From Alloprevotella sp. (GTDB lineage: Bacteria > Bacteroidota > Bacteroidia > Bacteroidales > Muribaculaceae), in the NCBI GenBank assembly GCA_023663135.1, contig JAMPIE010000021.1:1-37050 (forward strand): a stretch of DNA of 37,050 nt, read 5' to 3'. The notes beneath the pieces were generated by a model that was not told the DNA's origin, did not search any database, and saw nothing but the letters and a program-made list of their open reading frames with translations. The position numbers and the translations under genes were made by a program. Positions 19,335 to 27,495 of the stretch are shown in pieces. Each line of letters begins with the position of its first letter. Within the stretch, counting starts at the first letter, position 1.

Positions 19335-19493
19335 GTAATCTTCAAAAAAATAACTTGGTAGACTTTCTTCTCTTTTTTGGCATCTTTTTCAACTCGGTTT
19401 AGTCATGTAGCTCGCTACACTCCTGCCCTTTCGTTAAAAAATCTGCACAAAAATCCTGCGAAATTCTATACCAACTTATTTTTTTACGATTAC
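19335..19493. repeat. MITE-like long palindromic element
   Basis: The two ends are near-perfect inverted repeats of about 27 bases. The left end reads GTAATC then AAAAAAATAACTTGGTAGA. The reverse complement of the right end reads GTAATC then AAAAAAATAAGTTGGTATAGA. The arms stay partly complementary inward to a GTAGC-TC-GCTAC hairpin near the middle, so the whole 159 bp can fold on itself. TAA flanks both ends (19332-19334, the stop codon, and 19494-19496), which could be a 3-bp target duplication. It has no coding capacity of its own. The small open frame crossing it on the minus strand is not credible. Confidence 0.65.
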
Positions 19494-19521
19494 TAAGAGC
19501 TACCTCGACACCATATAGCGG

Positions 19522-19549
19522 GGCCCCGGCAGAGACATCTGCCGGGGCC
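19522..19549 (+). terminator. Hairpin, probable displaced terminator of the InlB-repeat gene
   Basis: Arms 19522-19533 and 19538-19549 pair perfectly over 12 bp around GACA. The stem core GGCCCCGG also occurs in the hairpin after the M60 gene. There is no clear T tract. Removing the 159-bp element would put it close behind the stop codon, as with the other two plus-strand giants. Confidence 0.6.
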
Positions 19550-20272
19550 TCGCGCGCATATGTCGGACGGGAGGACAGGATGCTGAAAAATGAGAAAAAA
19601 GTCAAGGGTCTCTTGCCGGCGCTTGGATTTCTTTTGCCATGCGGCTAAAGGGGCTGAGGGGCTGTCGGCGCGGCATCCCGCTTATGCGCTGAAAGCTAAT
19701 GAGAAATCAGGAATTTGAGACGGGATTTTTATATCCGGTGGTATCCAGGGAATTATCCGGGGATTATCCGGGCAGGGCAGGGTGCCGGTGGAGTGGATGA
19801 AGGGGGTGCGGGCAGAGTCGGGGGGAGGGAGGGGCGGAGCCGACGGACCCAACGACGGAAAGAGAAGGACCAGGGTGTATATGGCTTGAGCGTCTGAATC
19901 ATAGCGGCTAAAGATAGAGGATTTTTAGGCGGAGGGTATGTCGTAGACCTATGTCAGGGCTCGATCCGGGGGGATCCAGGGGCGCGGGGCAGGGTCGCGG
20001 TGGGTGCAACCCCGCCGGGGTTGGTGGGGGTAGCGGGATGCGTCGGGCCGGGGGTAGCGGGGTGCACCGCCGTGGCGGCTTCCCCACAACCCCCGGTTAT
20101 GTTGCAGTGGATGGCCTCCGGCCATCTGTCGCGGCGGGGGTCGGATGGGTCGCGGTGGGGCAGGGTCGCGGTGGAATGGACAAGGTACGAGGCATCGTCG
20201 GAGGGTTGTCAATCTGGTGGAACCGGGGCGTGACGTACCGGGATCTGCTTCCTGACCGATGGAAACCCACGC
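19550..20272. other. Gene-free, G-rich intergenic region
   Basis: About 720 bases without a convincing gene. The open frames here (for example 19951-20280 plus and 19949-20212 minus) are Gly/Arg/Pro-rich, lack recognisable domains and arise from GC bias. The plus strand is strikingly G-rich between about 19780 and 20240. ATTATCCGGG occurs twice close together near 19752-19772. The palindrome cluster is listed separately. Confidence 0.6.
19986..20174. repeat. Palindrome cluster bounded by 18-bp direct repeats
   Basis: GGGGCAGGGTCGCGGTGG occurs exactly at 19986-20003 and 20157-20174, with a further partial copy at 20147-20158. Between them lie three palindromes: CAACCCCG-C-CGGGGTTG (20007-20023), CCGCC-GT-GGCGG (20067-20078) and GATGGCC-TCC-GGCCATC (20110-20126). 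The look is that of an intergenic repeat unit rather than a gene. From memory, AACCCCG/CGGGGTT palindromes are common between Bacteroidales genes, but copy number must be checked. Confidence 0.55.
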
Positions 20273-20310
20273 AAAAATAGCCGCCCAACTTCTGGACGGC
20301 TATTTTTTTA
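20273..20310. terminator. Terminator downstream of the sulfatase gene (bidirectional)
   Basis: AATAGCCG (20276-20283) pairs with CGGCTATT (20297-20304). The plus strand runs on into seven T, and on the minus strand the stem is followed by TTT after ATT. It lies about 73 bases beyond the sulfatase stop and can end the minus-strand transcript. Confidence 0.75.
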
Positions 20311-20382
20311 TTGGTTACATGCTATCGCGGACGGTTGTACGCGGATGCTGTTGCCGGGGCGAAGAAAACCATCCGGCTGGGG

Positions 20383-21921
20383 TTAGCGGCGGGAGCGGAC
20401 TCGTCGGAGGATGTTTTGGAGGTCGAAGACCACGGCGGGGTTTTCGAGGGCCACGTTTTCGGTCTCGTCGCGCCGTCCGGTCATGTCATAGAGCTGTGGG
20501 AGCGGGGCATATCCGGTCTCAACGTCGGGTCCCCATGTGATCTTGGGGCCGTAGTCGCTGGCCTCGATGTATTTCCATTGGGGAGTGCGGAGGGAGAGGA
20601 CATCGCTTTGCTCCACGATCCAGTCGGCACCTTTGGGGTCAAGGCCGAGGAGGGCGTCGCGAAAGACACGGCTGTCGGGGGCGGCCCCCTTGGGGAGACG
20701 GGCGCCGATGAGATTTCCGAGCGAGGCCATCCAGTCGATGTGGCTCATCAGGGCATCGCTCTCTTTGCCTGAGGGAACTTTGCCGGGCCAGCGGACAATG
20801 GCGGGTACCATGGTGCCACCCTCAAAGGCCGAATATTTGTTGCCACGGAAGGGGCCTGTGGGGCGATGAGACCCGACGAGCTCGGCGGCGCGGTCGGCAT
20901 AACCGTCGTCGAGGACGGGGCCGTTGTCGCTGGTGAGAATTACGAGAGTGTTGTCGGCTATTCCGGCTTCGTCAATGGCGTCGAGGATCTGCCCGACGGT
21001 CCAGTCAAACTGTTCGATGGCGTCGCCGCGCAGCCCCATAGGGTTTTTGCCGCGGAAGCGGTCGTGTGGGAAACGGGGCACATGGACATCGTTGGTGCAG
21101 ATATAGGCAAAGAAAGGCTTGTCGGAGGCCGCTTGGGCGCGAATCCAGTCGACGGCGTGGAGGGTGATAGAGTCGGCAATGTTTTCATCTTTCCAGAGAG
21201 CCTTGCCGCCCCCCTTCATGTAGCCGATGCGACCGATACCGTTGACGATACTCATGTCGTGGCCGTGGGAGTGGCGGAGGTTGGTGAGCAGCTCGGGGTT
21301 GTTGCGTCCGGTCGGCTCGCCGGGGAAATTAGCCTTGTAGCTCACCTCGATGGGTGCCGAGGGGTCGTAGTTTGCCACCATGCCATCCTCGATGAAAACA
21401 CATGGGACCCTGTCGGCCGTAGCGGCCATGATGTAGTGGTGGTCAAAGCCTATATCGGCCGGTGATGCGGGCAGGGGTGCGTTCCAGTCTTGCTCGCCGG
21501 TCTTGTCGCCGAGGCCGAGGTGCCACTTGCCGAAAGCCGCAGTGGAGTAGCCCGAATTGCGAAACATATCGGCCATAGTGTATTGCTCGGGACGGATAAT
21601 CATGCCGGCATTACCGGCGGCCACGCCGGTGTCGGGGCGTCGCCAGGCATACTGGCCGGTGAGGAGGGAGTATCGGGAGGGGGTGGATGTGGAAGCCACG
21701 GCGTGGACGTTGGTAAACTTGGTGCCCTCCTCGGCGAGGCGATTGACATTGGGAGTGTGGGCGAGGGTGGCACCATACGGCTCCATGTCGCCATAACCGA
21801 GGTCGTCGGCAAGGATGACGATGACGTTGGGGCGCTGCGGATCAGTCTGCTGAGCGCGGGCAGCGAGGGAGAAAGCGCCGGCGAGAGCGAGAGCCGAGGC
21901 CAAAGCAGAAGTATTTTTCAT
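20383..21921 (-). CDS. Secreted S-type sulfatase (family S1)
   Basis: The protein has 512 residues with a signal peptide ending ARA (about residues 1-23), so it acts in the periplasm or outside. The sulfatase signature STPSRYSLLTG begins at Ser79. The first residue is Ser rather than Cys, so the formylglycine must be made by an anaerobic radical-SAM maturase, which is not in the window. Metal and substrate residues of the family are present: D39-D40, the GKWHLG motif (K132, H134), H280, D332-N333 in SDNGP, and K362 in FRGNKY. It hydrolyses sulfate esters, probably on sugars. It follows a GH20 hexosaminidase gene by 71 bases, which suggests sulfated hexosamine-containing host glycans, but the exact linkage is unknown. 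It lacks the C-terminal tail of its large neighbours. Confidence 0.93.
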   Translation of the reverse strand: MKNTSALASALALAGAFSLAARAQQTDPQRPNVIVILADDLGYGDMEPYGATLAHTPNVNRLAEEGTKFTNVHAVASTSTPSRYSLLTGQYAWRRPDTGVAAGNAGMIIRPEQYTMADMFRNSGYSTAAFGKWHLGLGDKTGEQDWNAPLPASPADIGFDHHYIMAATADRVPCVFIEDGMVANYDPSAPIEVSYKANFPGEPTGRNNPELLTNLRHSHGHDMSIVNGIGRIGYMKGGGKALWKDENIADSITLHAVDWIRAQAASDKPFFAYICTNDVHVPRFPHDRFRGKNPMGLRGDAIEQFDWTVGQILDAIDEAGIADNTLVILTSDNGPVLDDGYADRAAELVGSHRPTGPFRGNKYSAFEGGTMVPAIVRWPGKVPSGKESDALMSHIDWMASLGNLIGARLPKGAAPDSRVFRDALLGLDPKGADWIVEQSDVLSLRTPQWKYIEASDYGPKITWGPDVETGYAPLPQLYDMTGRRDETENVALENPAVVFDLQNILRRVRSRR

Positions 21922-21940
21922 GGGATGGGTTTATTGATAA

Positions 21941-21970
21941 GCCCCCGGGTTAGTCCGCTAATCCGGGGGC
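21941..21970 (-). terminator. Hairpin between GH20 and sulfatase genes
   Basis: GCCCCCGG (21941-21948) pairs with CCGGGGGC (21963-21970), and the inner GTTAG/CTAAT extends the stem to 13 bp around a TCCG loop. The T tract on the minus strand is poor, so it may only attenuate or protect the GH20 transcript rather than stop it fully. Confidence 0.6.
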
Positions 21971-21992
21971 TTTCATTAAGGGTTTAGACAGG

Positions 21993-24900
21993 TTACTTAA
22001 CGAGAGTCTTGACACCGTCGATGATGTAAAGACCCGGGGCAGAGATGGCGCGGAGACGACGGCCATGGAGGTCGTAGATGCCTGCGGGGCGAGCGGCGCC
22101 ATCGGGGGTCACGGCCTCTATGCCGGTGGTGGGGTCGGTGGAGTAGACGAGCTTCACGGCGTGGTCTTTGAGGAGGCAGTCGAGGCCGTGGTGGCCCTCG
22201 ATGCTCTTGAGGAAGAAGCCCTCATATGCGGGAGCCACGAAGATGAAATTCTCGCCGGCGGCGCCATAAGCCTTGGTGGAGCCGAGAGAGTTGCCCTGCT
22301 CATCAAAGGCCTCAGTGGCCACGAGGAAGTAAGGAGCGGCCACAAATTCATAGATAGAGTAGGGATGGCCATCGCCTGACCAGCCGTGAAGGGTGAAGTC
22401 AGGGCCGCCGTCCCAGGCAAGAGAGCCTTGCTTGATGTTCCAATGATCAGAGGCGAAGGAGAATGAATTGGCCACAGGAGCGTCAGAAAGGGGGCAGGAA
22501 GCGCCTCTGACGAGTTGACCGATATATTTGCCGGCAGACTCGTTAAAGAGGGCGTAGCCCCCCTCTACGGGCTTAAATTGCCATATGGCTTCCGGGCCGA
22601 GGGGGAGAGCACGTTTGCCGCCGACGATAGAGCCGGAGGCGACGCGATATGCGTTGCGGTCGGCGTGGTCGTCATGGATCAGATAAGAGTGTCCGGGCTT
22701 GATCTCGGTAACAGCTTGGCCAAGCTCCATAACACCGAGATGGGCCTCGGTGGAGTAGGTGGCAGAGATGGCGAGATCGGCAGAGAGGGAGAGCTTAGAG
22801 CCCTCGGTCTGCGAGCCCTTGACGAGGGTCATTGCGGGGCGAGCGGGATAAGCCACAGTGTAAGGCTCATCGGCCGGCGCCTCGACGGTGATGGAGGCGA
22901 GGGGAGTGCCATCCTCAAGTTCGCCAAGGTAGGTCACGGTATATGACGTGCGGCGATAGGTGACGGTTGCTTTCCCGGAAGCCACTGTGCCGGCGGAGAC
23001 GAAGGAGTAGCCGGGGATAGCCGGGGCATTGGCAGCGGAGATGGTCTCGCCGACGGGTATGCCGATGGTGAGGGTGGCGATGGTCTGGCCGGCAGCCTGA
23101 CAATTGAGCGTCACTGGGGTCACTTCAGAGGCAATCCACTCAGCGCCGAGGGCGCGAGCTCCGGGGAGGGCAGCATTGTCGCTATTGCCGGCGGTGATGG
23201 TAGAGGGATACTTGGAGGAGGTGGCGGTCAAGGGCCAGAAAGAGGCGGGGCCGATGGAGAGGGAGATGGTCTTGTCGGGCTCCACGCCATCGACAGTGAC
23301 AGACACCTTCTCGGCGCCGAGGGTCACGCCCTGGCCATATCCACTCTCAAAGGGAGCGAGGAAGGAGATGGCGCGGCCGGTAGCGGTGTTGATAAGCGCG
23401 ATAGACTGAGTGCCGTCGGCATTGTCGGTGACATCGGTGGCACGCCAGATGGTTGCGGCAGAGGGGTCGGATGAGAAGGCGAGGCGGTCGCCGCCGAGGT
23501 CGGCAATCATAGCGCCCTCGATCACGGCGTTGGTGAAGGTGTAGGTCTTACCCTCGACGAATTTGGCAAAGGGGGTGGCAGTCACGCCGGGGTCGGCGGG
23601 CTGAGAGGGGGTAGTCGAGCCGCCCTTTTGAGCGAGCTTCCAGATGCCGCCGTTGAGGTCGGCCGGGTCGTTCCAGCAGTTGACGGCAAATCCTTGACCG
23701 GCCTGCGAGGCGTTCATGTAAGCGCCGGAGATCTTGTCGGAGGTGATGGCTACTTGGAGAGAGCCGTCGGCGGCGTTGGAACGATATTGCTCGGGGAGGG
23801 AGAAATTATAGTGCTTGGCGGCAGGGTCGTAGTCCCATCGACCTTTGTTGTCAGTGCCGGTGGGGGTGGGGTTGACAGAGCCGTTGGGGTTGGTCTTGTT
23901 GACGAGAGCGTATAGGCCGTTTGCGCCCTTTTCAAACTGCCAGAGCTGGGCGTCAACGTCGGCGGGAGTGTTGAGCCAGAGACGGCCTGCCTGAGCGTTG
24001 TTGGTGCCGATGAGCGAGGAGCCGTCGGCGAGGAGCTCAATGGCCTTGCCATTGCGGTCGCCCGAGCCTTGGGCGATGAGCTGGTAGAAGACACCGGCTG
24101 CGGGTTCATTTCCGGCGGGGGTGGAGGGAGAGGCCGAGCCGCCCTTCTGAGCGAGCTTCCAGATGCCGCCGTTGAGGTCGGCGGGGTCGTTCCAGCAGTT
24201 GACGGCAAATCCTTGACCGGCCTGCGAGGCGTTCATGTAAGCGCCGGAGATCTTGTCGGAGGTGATGGCTACTTGGAGAGAGCCGTCGGCGGCGTTGGAA
24301 CGATATTGCTCGGGGAGGGAGAAATTATAGTGCTTGGCGGCAGGGTCGTAGTCCCATCGACCTTTGTTGTCAGTGCCGGTGGGGGTGGGGTTGACAGAGC
24401 CGTTGGGGTTGGTCTTGTTGACGAGAGCGTATAGGCCGTTTGCGCCCTTTTCAAACTGCCAGAGCTGGGCGTCAACGTCGGCGGGAGTGTTGAGCCAGAG
24501 ACGGCCTGCCTGGGCGTTGTTGGTGCCGATGAGCGAGGAGCCGTCGGCGAGCAGCTCGATGGCGCGGCCATTGCGGTCGCCCGAACCCTGGGCGATGAGT
24601 TGGAACCATTTCCCTTCGAGGTCGTCGCCGCCGGTAGAGGGGTCGGAGGGTTCATCCTCATTGGGGAGCTGGATGCCTGTGGGGCCGGTATAGAAATTGT
24701 AGTTCAGCAAAGAGAGAAGGGCGGCGTCGAGGGTCATGCGCGAAGAGAAGTCGGCATAGTCGCGGCGGGCCTTGGGCGTCCAGCCGTTCTCGGCGATGGC
24801 CATCAGGCGAGGCAGGAGGAGATATTCAAGATACTCGGGAGTGGCCACGCGCTCAGTCCAGAAAGTGCCCTGGACGCCGAGGCAGAGGTTGTTTCCGTCG

Positions 24901-26315
24901 GGGGTGTCGTGGTTGTAGATGTCGGGGGTAGATGAGTCGCCGCCACCGTTGGCGGGGATGTTGCTGCCGGGTAGACGGCGGTTGATGTAGAAAGGCACCT
25001 GTGGGGTGTAGATGTGGCGCAGGCCGGCGTTTTGGGCCTGAGTGGCAGCCTCCCAAGCGCCCACCCAGCACATCACGATGGGGTTGGCGCGCTTGATGGC
25101 GTCGATGTCAGAACCGCCGGCGGTGATGCTTTCGTTCCAGACGATGAGCTCGCGGCCATGCTCGGCGGCAAAGGCAGCCATCTGTTCGGTGAAATAGCTT
25201 TGGAGGGCGCGGAAGTTATCTTCGGGGAGCCCGAGCTGCTTGAGGAGGTTTTTGCAGTAGGCATTGGTCTTCCAGTTTCCATCGGGACACTCGTCGCCGC
25301 CGATATGGATGCGCTTGGAGGGGAACACCTCCATGAGCTCAGAGAGGACATCCTTGGCAAACTCGTAAGCGGCGGGATTGCCGATATTGAGCACATCGCC
25401 GGAGATGCCGCCCGATGTCCACACCTTGTGACTGCCATCGGGATTGCAAGAGAGGTGGGGGTAGGCAGTGATGGCGGCAGAGAAATGGCCGGGCATCTCA
25501 ATCTCGGGGATGATCTCGATGTGGCGCTCGGCAGCGTAGGCCACGAGGTCGCGCAGCTCATCTTTAGTGTAGGCATAGGGGCCATATGGGCGGTTGAGCC
25601 ACACCTCGGTAGCTGTGGCCATGTCGACAAACTGAGCGTTTGGGGCAGTGGCGCCGACGGTGGTGAGCAGGGGGTATTTCTCGACGGGGAAACGCCAGCC
25701 CTGGTCGTCGGTGAGGTGGAAGTGGAAGGTATTGAGCTTGTAGAAGCTCATGATGTCGAGAAGGCGCTTGATCTCCTTAGAGTCAAAGAAGTGACGGGAG
25801 ACATCGAGCATATAACCACGATAGCCAAAGCGGGGCTCGTCGGCAATGTCGACAATGGGGAGCTCATAGACAGCTGAGGCAGCCGAAGGGAGGCCGGCCA
25901 TGACATTGGCCGGAAGCATCTTCTTGACGCTCTGGAAGGCATAGAAGAGACCGGCGGGGGTGGAGGCGGTGATGGCCACACCCCGGGGAGAGACCTTTAG
26001 AGTATACCCTTCGGGGGCCACCTTAGAGTCGAGAGCCACGGTGAAAGCACCGGAGGAGCCTGTTGAGACCTTGCCCTGATTGCCGGTAGCGGCGGCGTAA
26101 GTCTCGACAAACTTATCGACTTCAGTGGCCATATCGGCGGGGAGACCCTGGGCGAGAGCCACGGAGAAACCGGCCGGGATGACGTAAGAACCATCGCCAA
26201 TGGTCATCTTGGCCGGGGCGGGCGTGATGTTGACCGTAGGCGGGGCGGCCATCAGGCAGGGGGAGAGACCCAGCAGAGCCGTGAGGCACACCAAAAAGTG
26301 TAATAGCTTTTTCAT
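21993..26315 (-). CDS. Secreted GH20 beta-N-acetylhexosaminidase with duplicated lectin-like modules
   Basis: The protein has 1440 residues. A signal peptide (about 1-23) is followed by the GH20 N-terminal domain (about 25-155) and the catalytic barrel (about 160-520). The barrel contains GYRGYMLDVSRHF (164-176), the HFHLTDDQGWR stretch (198-208) and HIGGDECP (337-344) with the catalytic D341-E342 pair. These enzymes release terminal GlcNAc or GalNAc by substrate-assisted catalysis. Two almost identical 173-residue lectin-like repeats follow (starting YQLIAQGSGDRNG or FQLIAQGSGDRNG). After them come further beta domains, and a C-terminal tail YDLHGRRLRAISAPGLYI matching those of the M60 and giant proteins. 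Typical GH20 enzymes are far shorter, the extra length being binding or sorting modules. The gene lies 52 bases after ychF and 71 before the sulfatase on the same strand. Confidence 0.95.
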   Translation of the reverse strand: MKKLLHFLVCLTALLGLSPCLMAAPPTVNITPAPAKMTIGDGSYVIPAGFSVALAQGLPADMATEVDKFVETYAAATGNQGKVSTGSSGAFTVALDSKVAPEGYTLKVSPRGVAITASTPAGLFYAFQSVKKMLPANVMAGLPSAASAVYELPIVDIADEPRFGYRGYMLDVSRHFFDSKEIKRLLDIMSFYKLNTFHFHLTDDQGWRFPVEKYPLLTTVGATAPNAQFVDMATATEVWLNRPYGPYAYTKDELRDLVAYAAERHIEIIPEIEMPGHFSAAITAYPHLSCNPDGSHKVWTSGGISGDVLNIGNPAAYEFAKDVLSELMEVFPSKRIHIGGDECPDGNWKTNAYCKNLLKQLGLPEDNFRALQSYFTEQMAAFAAEHGRELIVWNESITAGGSDIDAIKRANPIVMCWVGAWEAATQAQNAGLRHIYTPQVPFYINRRLPGSNIPANGGGDSSTPDIYNHDTPDGNNLCLGVQGTFWTERVATPEYLEYLLLPRLMAIAENGWTPKARRDYADFSSRMTLDAALLSLLNYNFYTGPTGIQLPNEDEPSDPSTGGDDLEGKWFQLIAQGSGDRNGRAIELLADGSSLIGTNNAQAGRLWLNTPADVDAQLWQFEKGANGLYALVNKTNPNGSVNPTPTGTDNKGRWDYDPAAKHYNFSLPEQYRSNAADGSLQVAITSDKISGAYMNASQAGQGFAVNCWNDPADLNGGIWKLAQKGGSASPSTPAGNEPAAGVFYQLIAQGSGDRNGKAIELLADGSSLIGTNNAQAGRLWLNTPADVDAQLWQFEKGANGLYALVNKTNPNGSVNPTPTGTDNKGRWDYDPAAKHYNFSLPEQYRSNAADGSLQVAITSDKISGAYMNASQAGQGFAVNCWNDPADLNGGIWKLAQKGGSTTPSQPADPGVTATPFAKFVEGKTYTFTNAVIEGAMIADLGGDRLAFSSDPSAATIWRATDVTDNADGTQSIALINTATGRAISFLAPFESGYGQGVTLGAEKVSVTVDGVEPDKTISLSIGPASFWPLTATSSKYPSTITAGNSDNAALPGARALGAEWIASEVTPVTLNCQAAGQTIATLTIGIPVGETISAANAPAIPGYSFVSAGTVASGKATVTYRRTSYTVTYLGELEDGTPLASITVEAPADEPYTVAYPARPAMTLVKGSQTEGSKLSLSADLAISATYSTEAHLGVMELGQAVTEIKPGHSYLIHDDHADRNAYRVASGSIVGGKRALPLGPEAIWQFKPVEGGYALFNESAGKYIGQLVRGASCPLSDAPVANSFSFASDHWNIKQGSLAWDGGPDFTLHGWSGDGHPYSIYEFVAAPYFLVATEAFDEQGNSLGSTKAYGAAGENFIFVAPAYEGFFLKSIEGHHGLDCLLKDHAVKLVYSTDPTTGIEAVTPDGAARPAGIYDLHGRRLRAISAPGLYIIDGVKTLVK
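23616..24084 (-). repeat. GH20 tandem duplication, second (3') copy
   Basis: This stretch is nearly identical to 24135-24603, offset by 519 bp (173 codons). The central part, about 23670-23980, shows no differences. The few changes cluster near the two ends. It encodes the second lectin-like repeat. Confidence 0.95.
24135..24603 (-). repeat. GH20 tandem duplication, first (5') copy
   Basis: This is the partner of 23616-24084 in the same frame. The short Ser/Pro/Gly linker between copies differs in sequence, which helps place the unit borders. Confidence 0.95.
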
Positions 26316-26367
26316 TGGTGATTGATTGGTAAGATTTAGGGGTCAAAAAGACATATTGATTTCAAGC

Positions 26368-27471
26368 TTATACATTGAAGAGGAAGTGGAGGATGTCGCC
26401 ATCTTTCACCACATATTCTTTCCCTTCGACACCCATTTTTCCGGCGGCGCGGACGGCGGCTTCAGAGCCGAGGGATACATAGTCGTCGTACTTGATCACC
26501 TCGGCGCGGATGAAGCCCTTCTCAAAGTCGGTGTGGATGATGCCGGCACATTTCGGGGCCTTGGAGCCGCGCAAGAAAGTCCAGGCTCGGACCTCGTCTT
26601 CGCCTGCGGTGAAGAAGGTCTGGAGGTCGAGGAGGGCATAGGCCGAGCGGATGAGGCGAGAGACACCGCTCTCCTCGAGGCCAATCTCGGCGAGAAACTC
26701 TTGTCGCTCCTCCCAGGTGTCGAGCTCGGCAATGTCGGCCTCGGTGGCGGCGGCCACGATGAGCATTTGGGCGCCCTCGCCCTCGATGGCCTTGGCGACG
26801 GCCTCGGTGTATTTGTTTCCGGAGGCAGCGGAGGCATCGTCGACATTGCAGACATAGAGGACCGGCTTGGAGGTGAGGAGGAAGAGGTCGCGGGCAAAGC
26901 GCTGTTCGTCGGGGGTGTCGTGGGTGACAGAGCGTGCGGGTAGCCCCTTGTCGAGAGCCTCCTTGATGCGGGCGAGCACCTCATATTGCATCTTGGCAGT
27001 CTTGTCGCCGCCGGTAGTGGCCTGCTTCTGAGTCTTGGCTATGCGGCTCTCGATGGTCTCGAGGTCTTTGAGCAGGAGCTCGGCATCGATGATTTCCTTG
27101 TCGCGCACGGGGTCGATGGATCCGTCGACGTGGGTGATATTGTCGTCGTCGAAGCAACGGAGCACATGAATGATGGCATCGGTCTCGCGAATGTTGGCCA
27201 AGAACTTATTACCGAGTCCCTCGCCCTTAGAGGCACCCTTGACGAGGCCGGCAATGTCGACAATCTCAACTGTGGCGGGGACCACGGAGCGAGGATTGCA
27301 CATCTCGACGAGCTTGGTGAGACGGTCGTCGGGGACAGTGATGACGCCCACATTGGGCTCAATGGTGCAGAAAGGGAAGTTGGCCGACTGGGCCTTGGCG
27401 TTACTGAGGCAGTTGAAGAGGGTGGATTTGCCTACATTGGGAAGGCCTACGATGCCGCATTGGAGTGACAT
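26368..27471 (-). CDS. ychF: Ribosome-binding ATPase YchF (Obg family)
   Basis: The 367-residue protein is full length for the family. It has the P-loop GLPNVGKS (9-16), the switch region [16 protein letters not shown] (72-87), the YVCNVDD nucleotide-base region (a non-canonical G4, in keeping with ATP preference) and a C-terminal TGS domain (about 285-367, ending ILHFLFNV). YchF binds ribosomes and hydrolyses ATP. It has been linked to stress responses and translation. It is cytoplasmic. It lies 24 bases after the lipid kinase gene and 52 before the GH20 gene, all on the minus strand, so it may be co-transcribed with unrelated secreted glycan enzymes. Confidence 0.97.
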   Translation of the reverse strand: MSLQCGIVGLPNVGKSTLFNCLSNAKAQSANFPFCTIEPNVGVITVPDDRLTKLVEMCNPRSVVPATVEIVDIAGLVKGASKGEGLGNKFLANIRETDAIIHVLRCFDDDNITHVDGSIDPVRDKEIIDAELLLKDLETIESRIAKTQKQATTGGDKTAKMQYEVLARIKEALDKGLPARSVTHDTPDEQRFARDLFLLTSKPVLYVCNVDDASAASGNKYTEAVAKAIEGEGAQMLIVAAATEADIAELDTWEERQEFLAEIGLEESGVSRLIRSAYALLDLQTFFTAGEDEVRAWTFLRGSKAPKCAGIIHTDFEKGFIRAEVIKYDDYVSLGSEAAVRAAGKMGVEGKEYVVKDGDILHFLFNV

Positions 27472-27495
27472 ATGATTGGGGGATAATGGATTGAG

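Noticed and set aside
19715..20280. Small open frames in the gene-free region (19715-19897, 19951-20280, 19949-20212)
   Set aside because: Gly/Arg/Pro-biased products over palindromic repeats, with no start context, domain or signal peptide.
23616..24603. Repeated DNA considered as a CRISPR array
   Set aside because: Only two long units of 519 bp, in frame inside a gene, without short repeats and spacers.
25014..25877. Plus-strand open frame of 287 codons inside the GH20 gene
   Set aside because: Opposite the GH20 catalytic domain, whose motifs are intact. The product is low-complexity.
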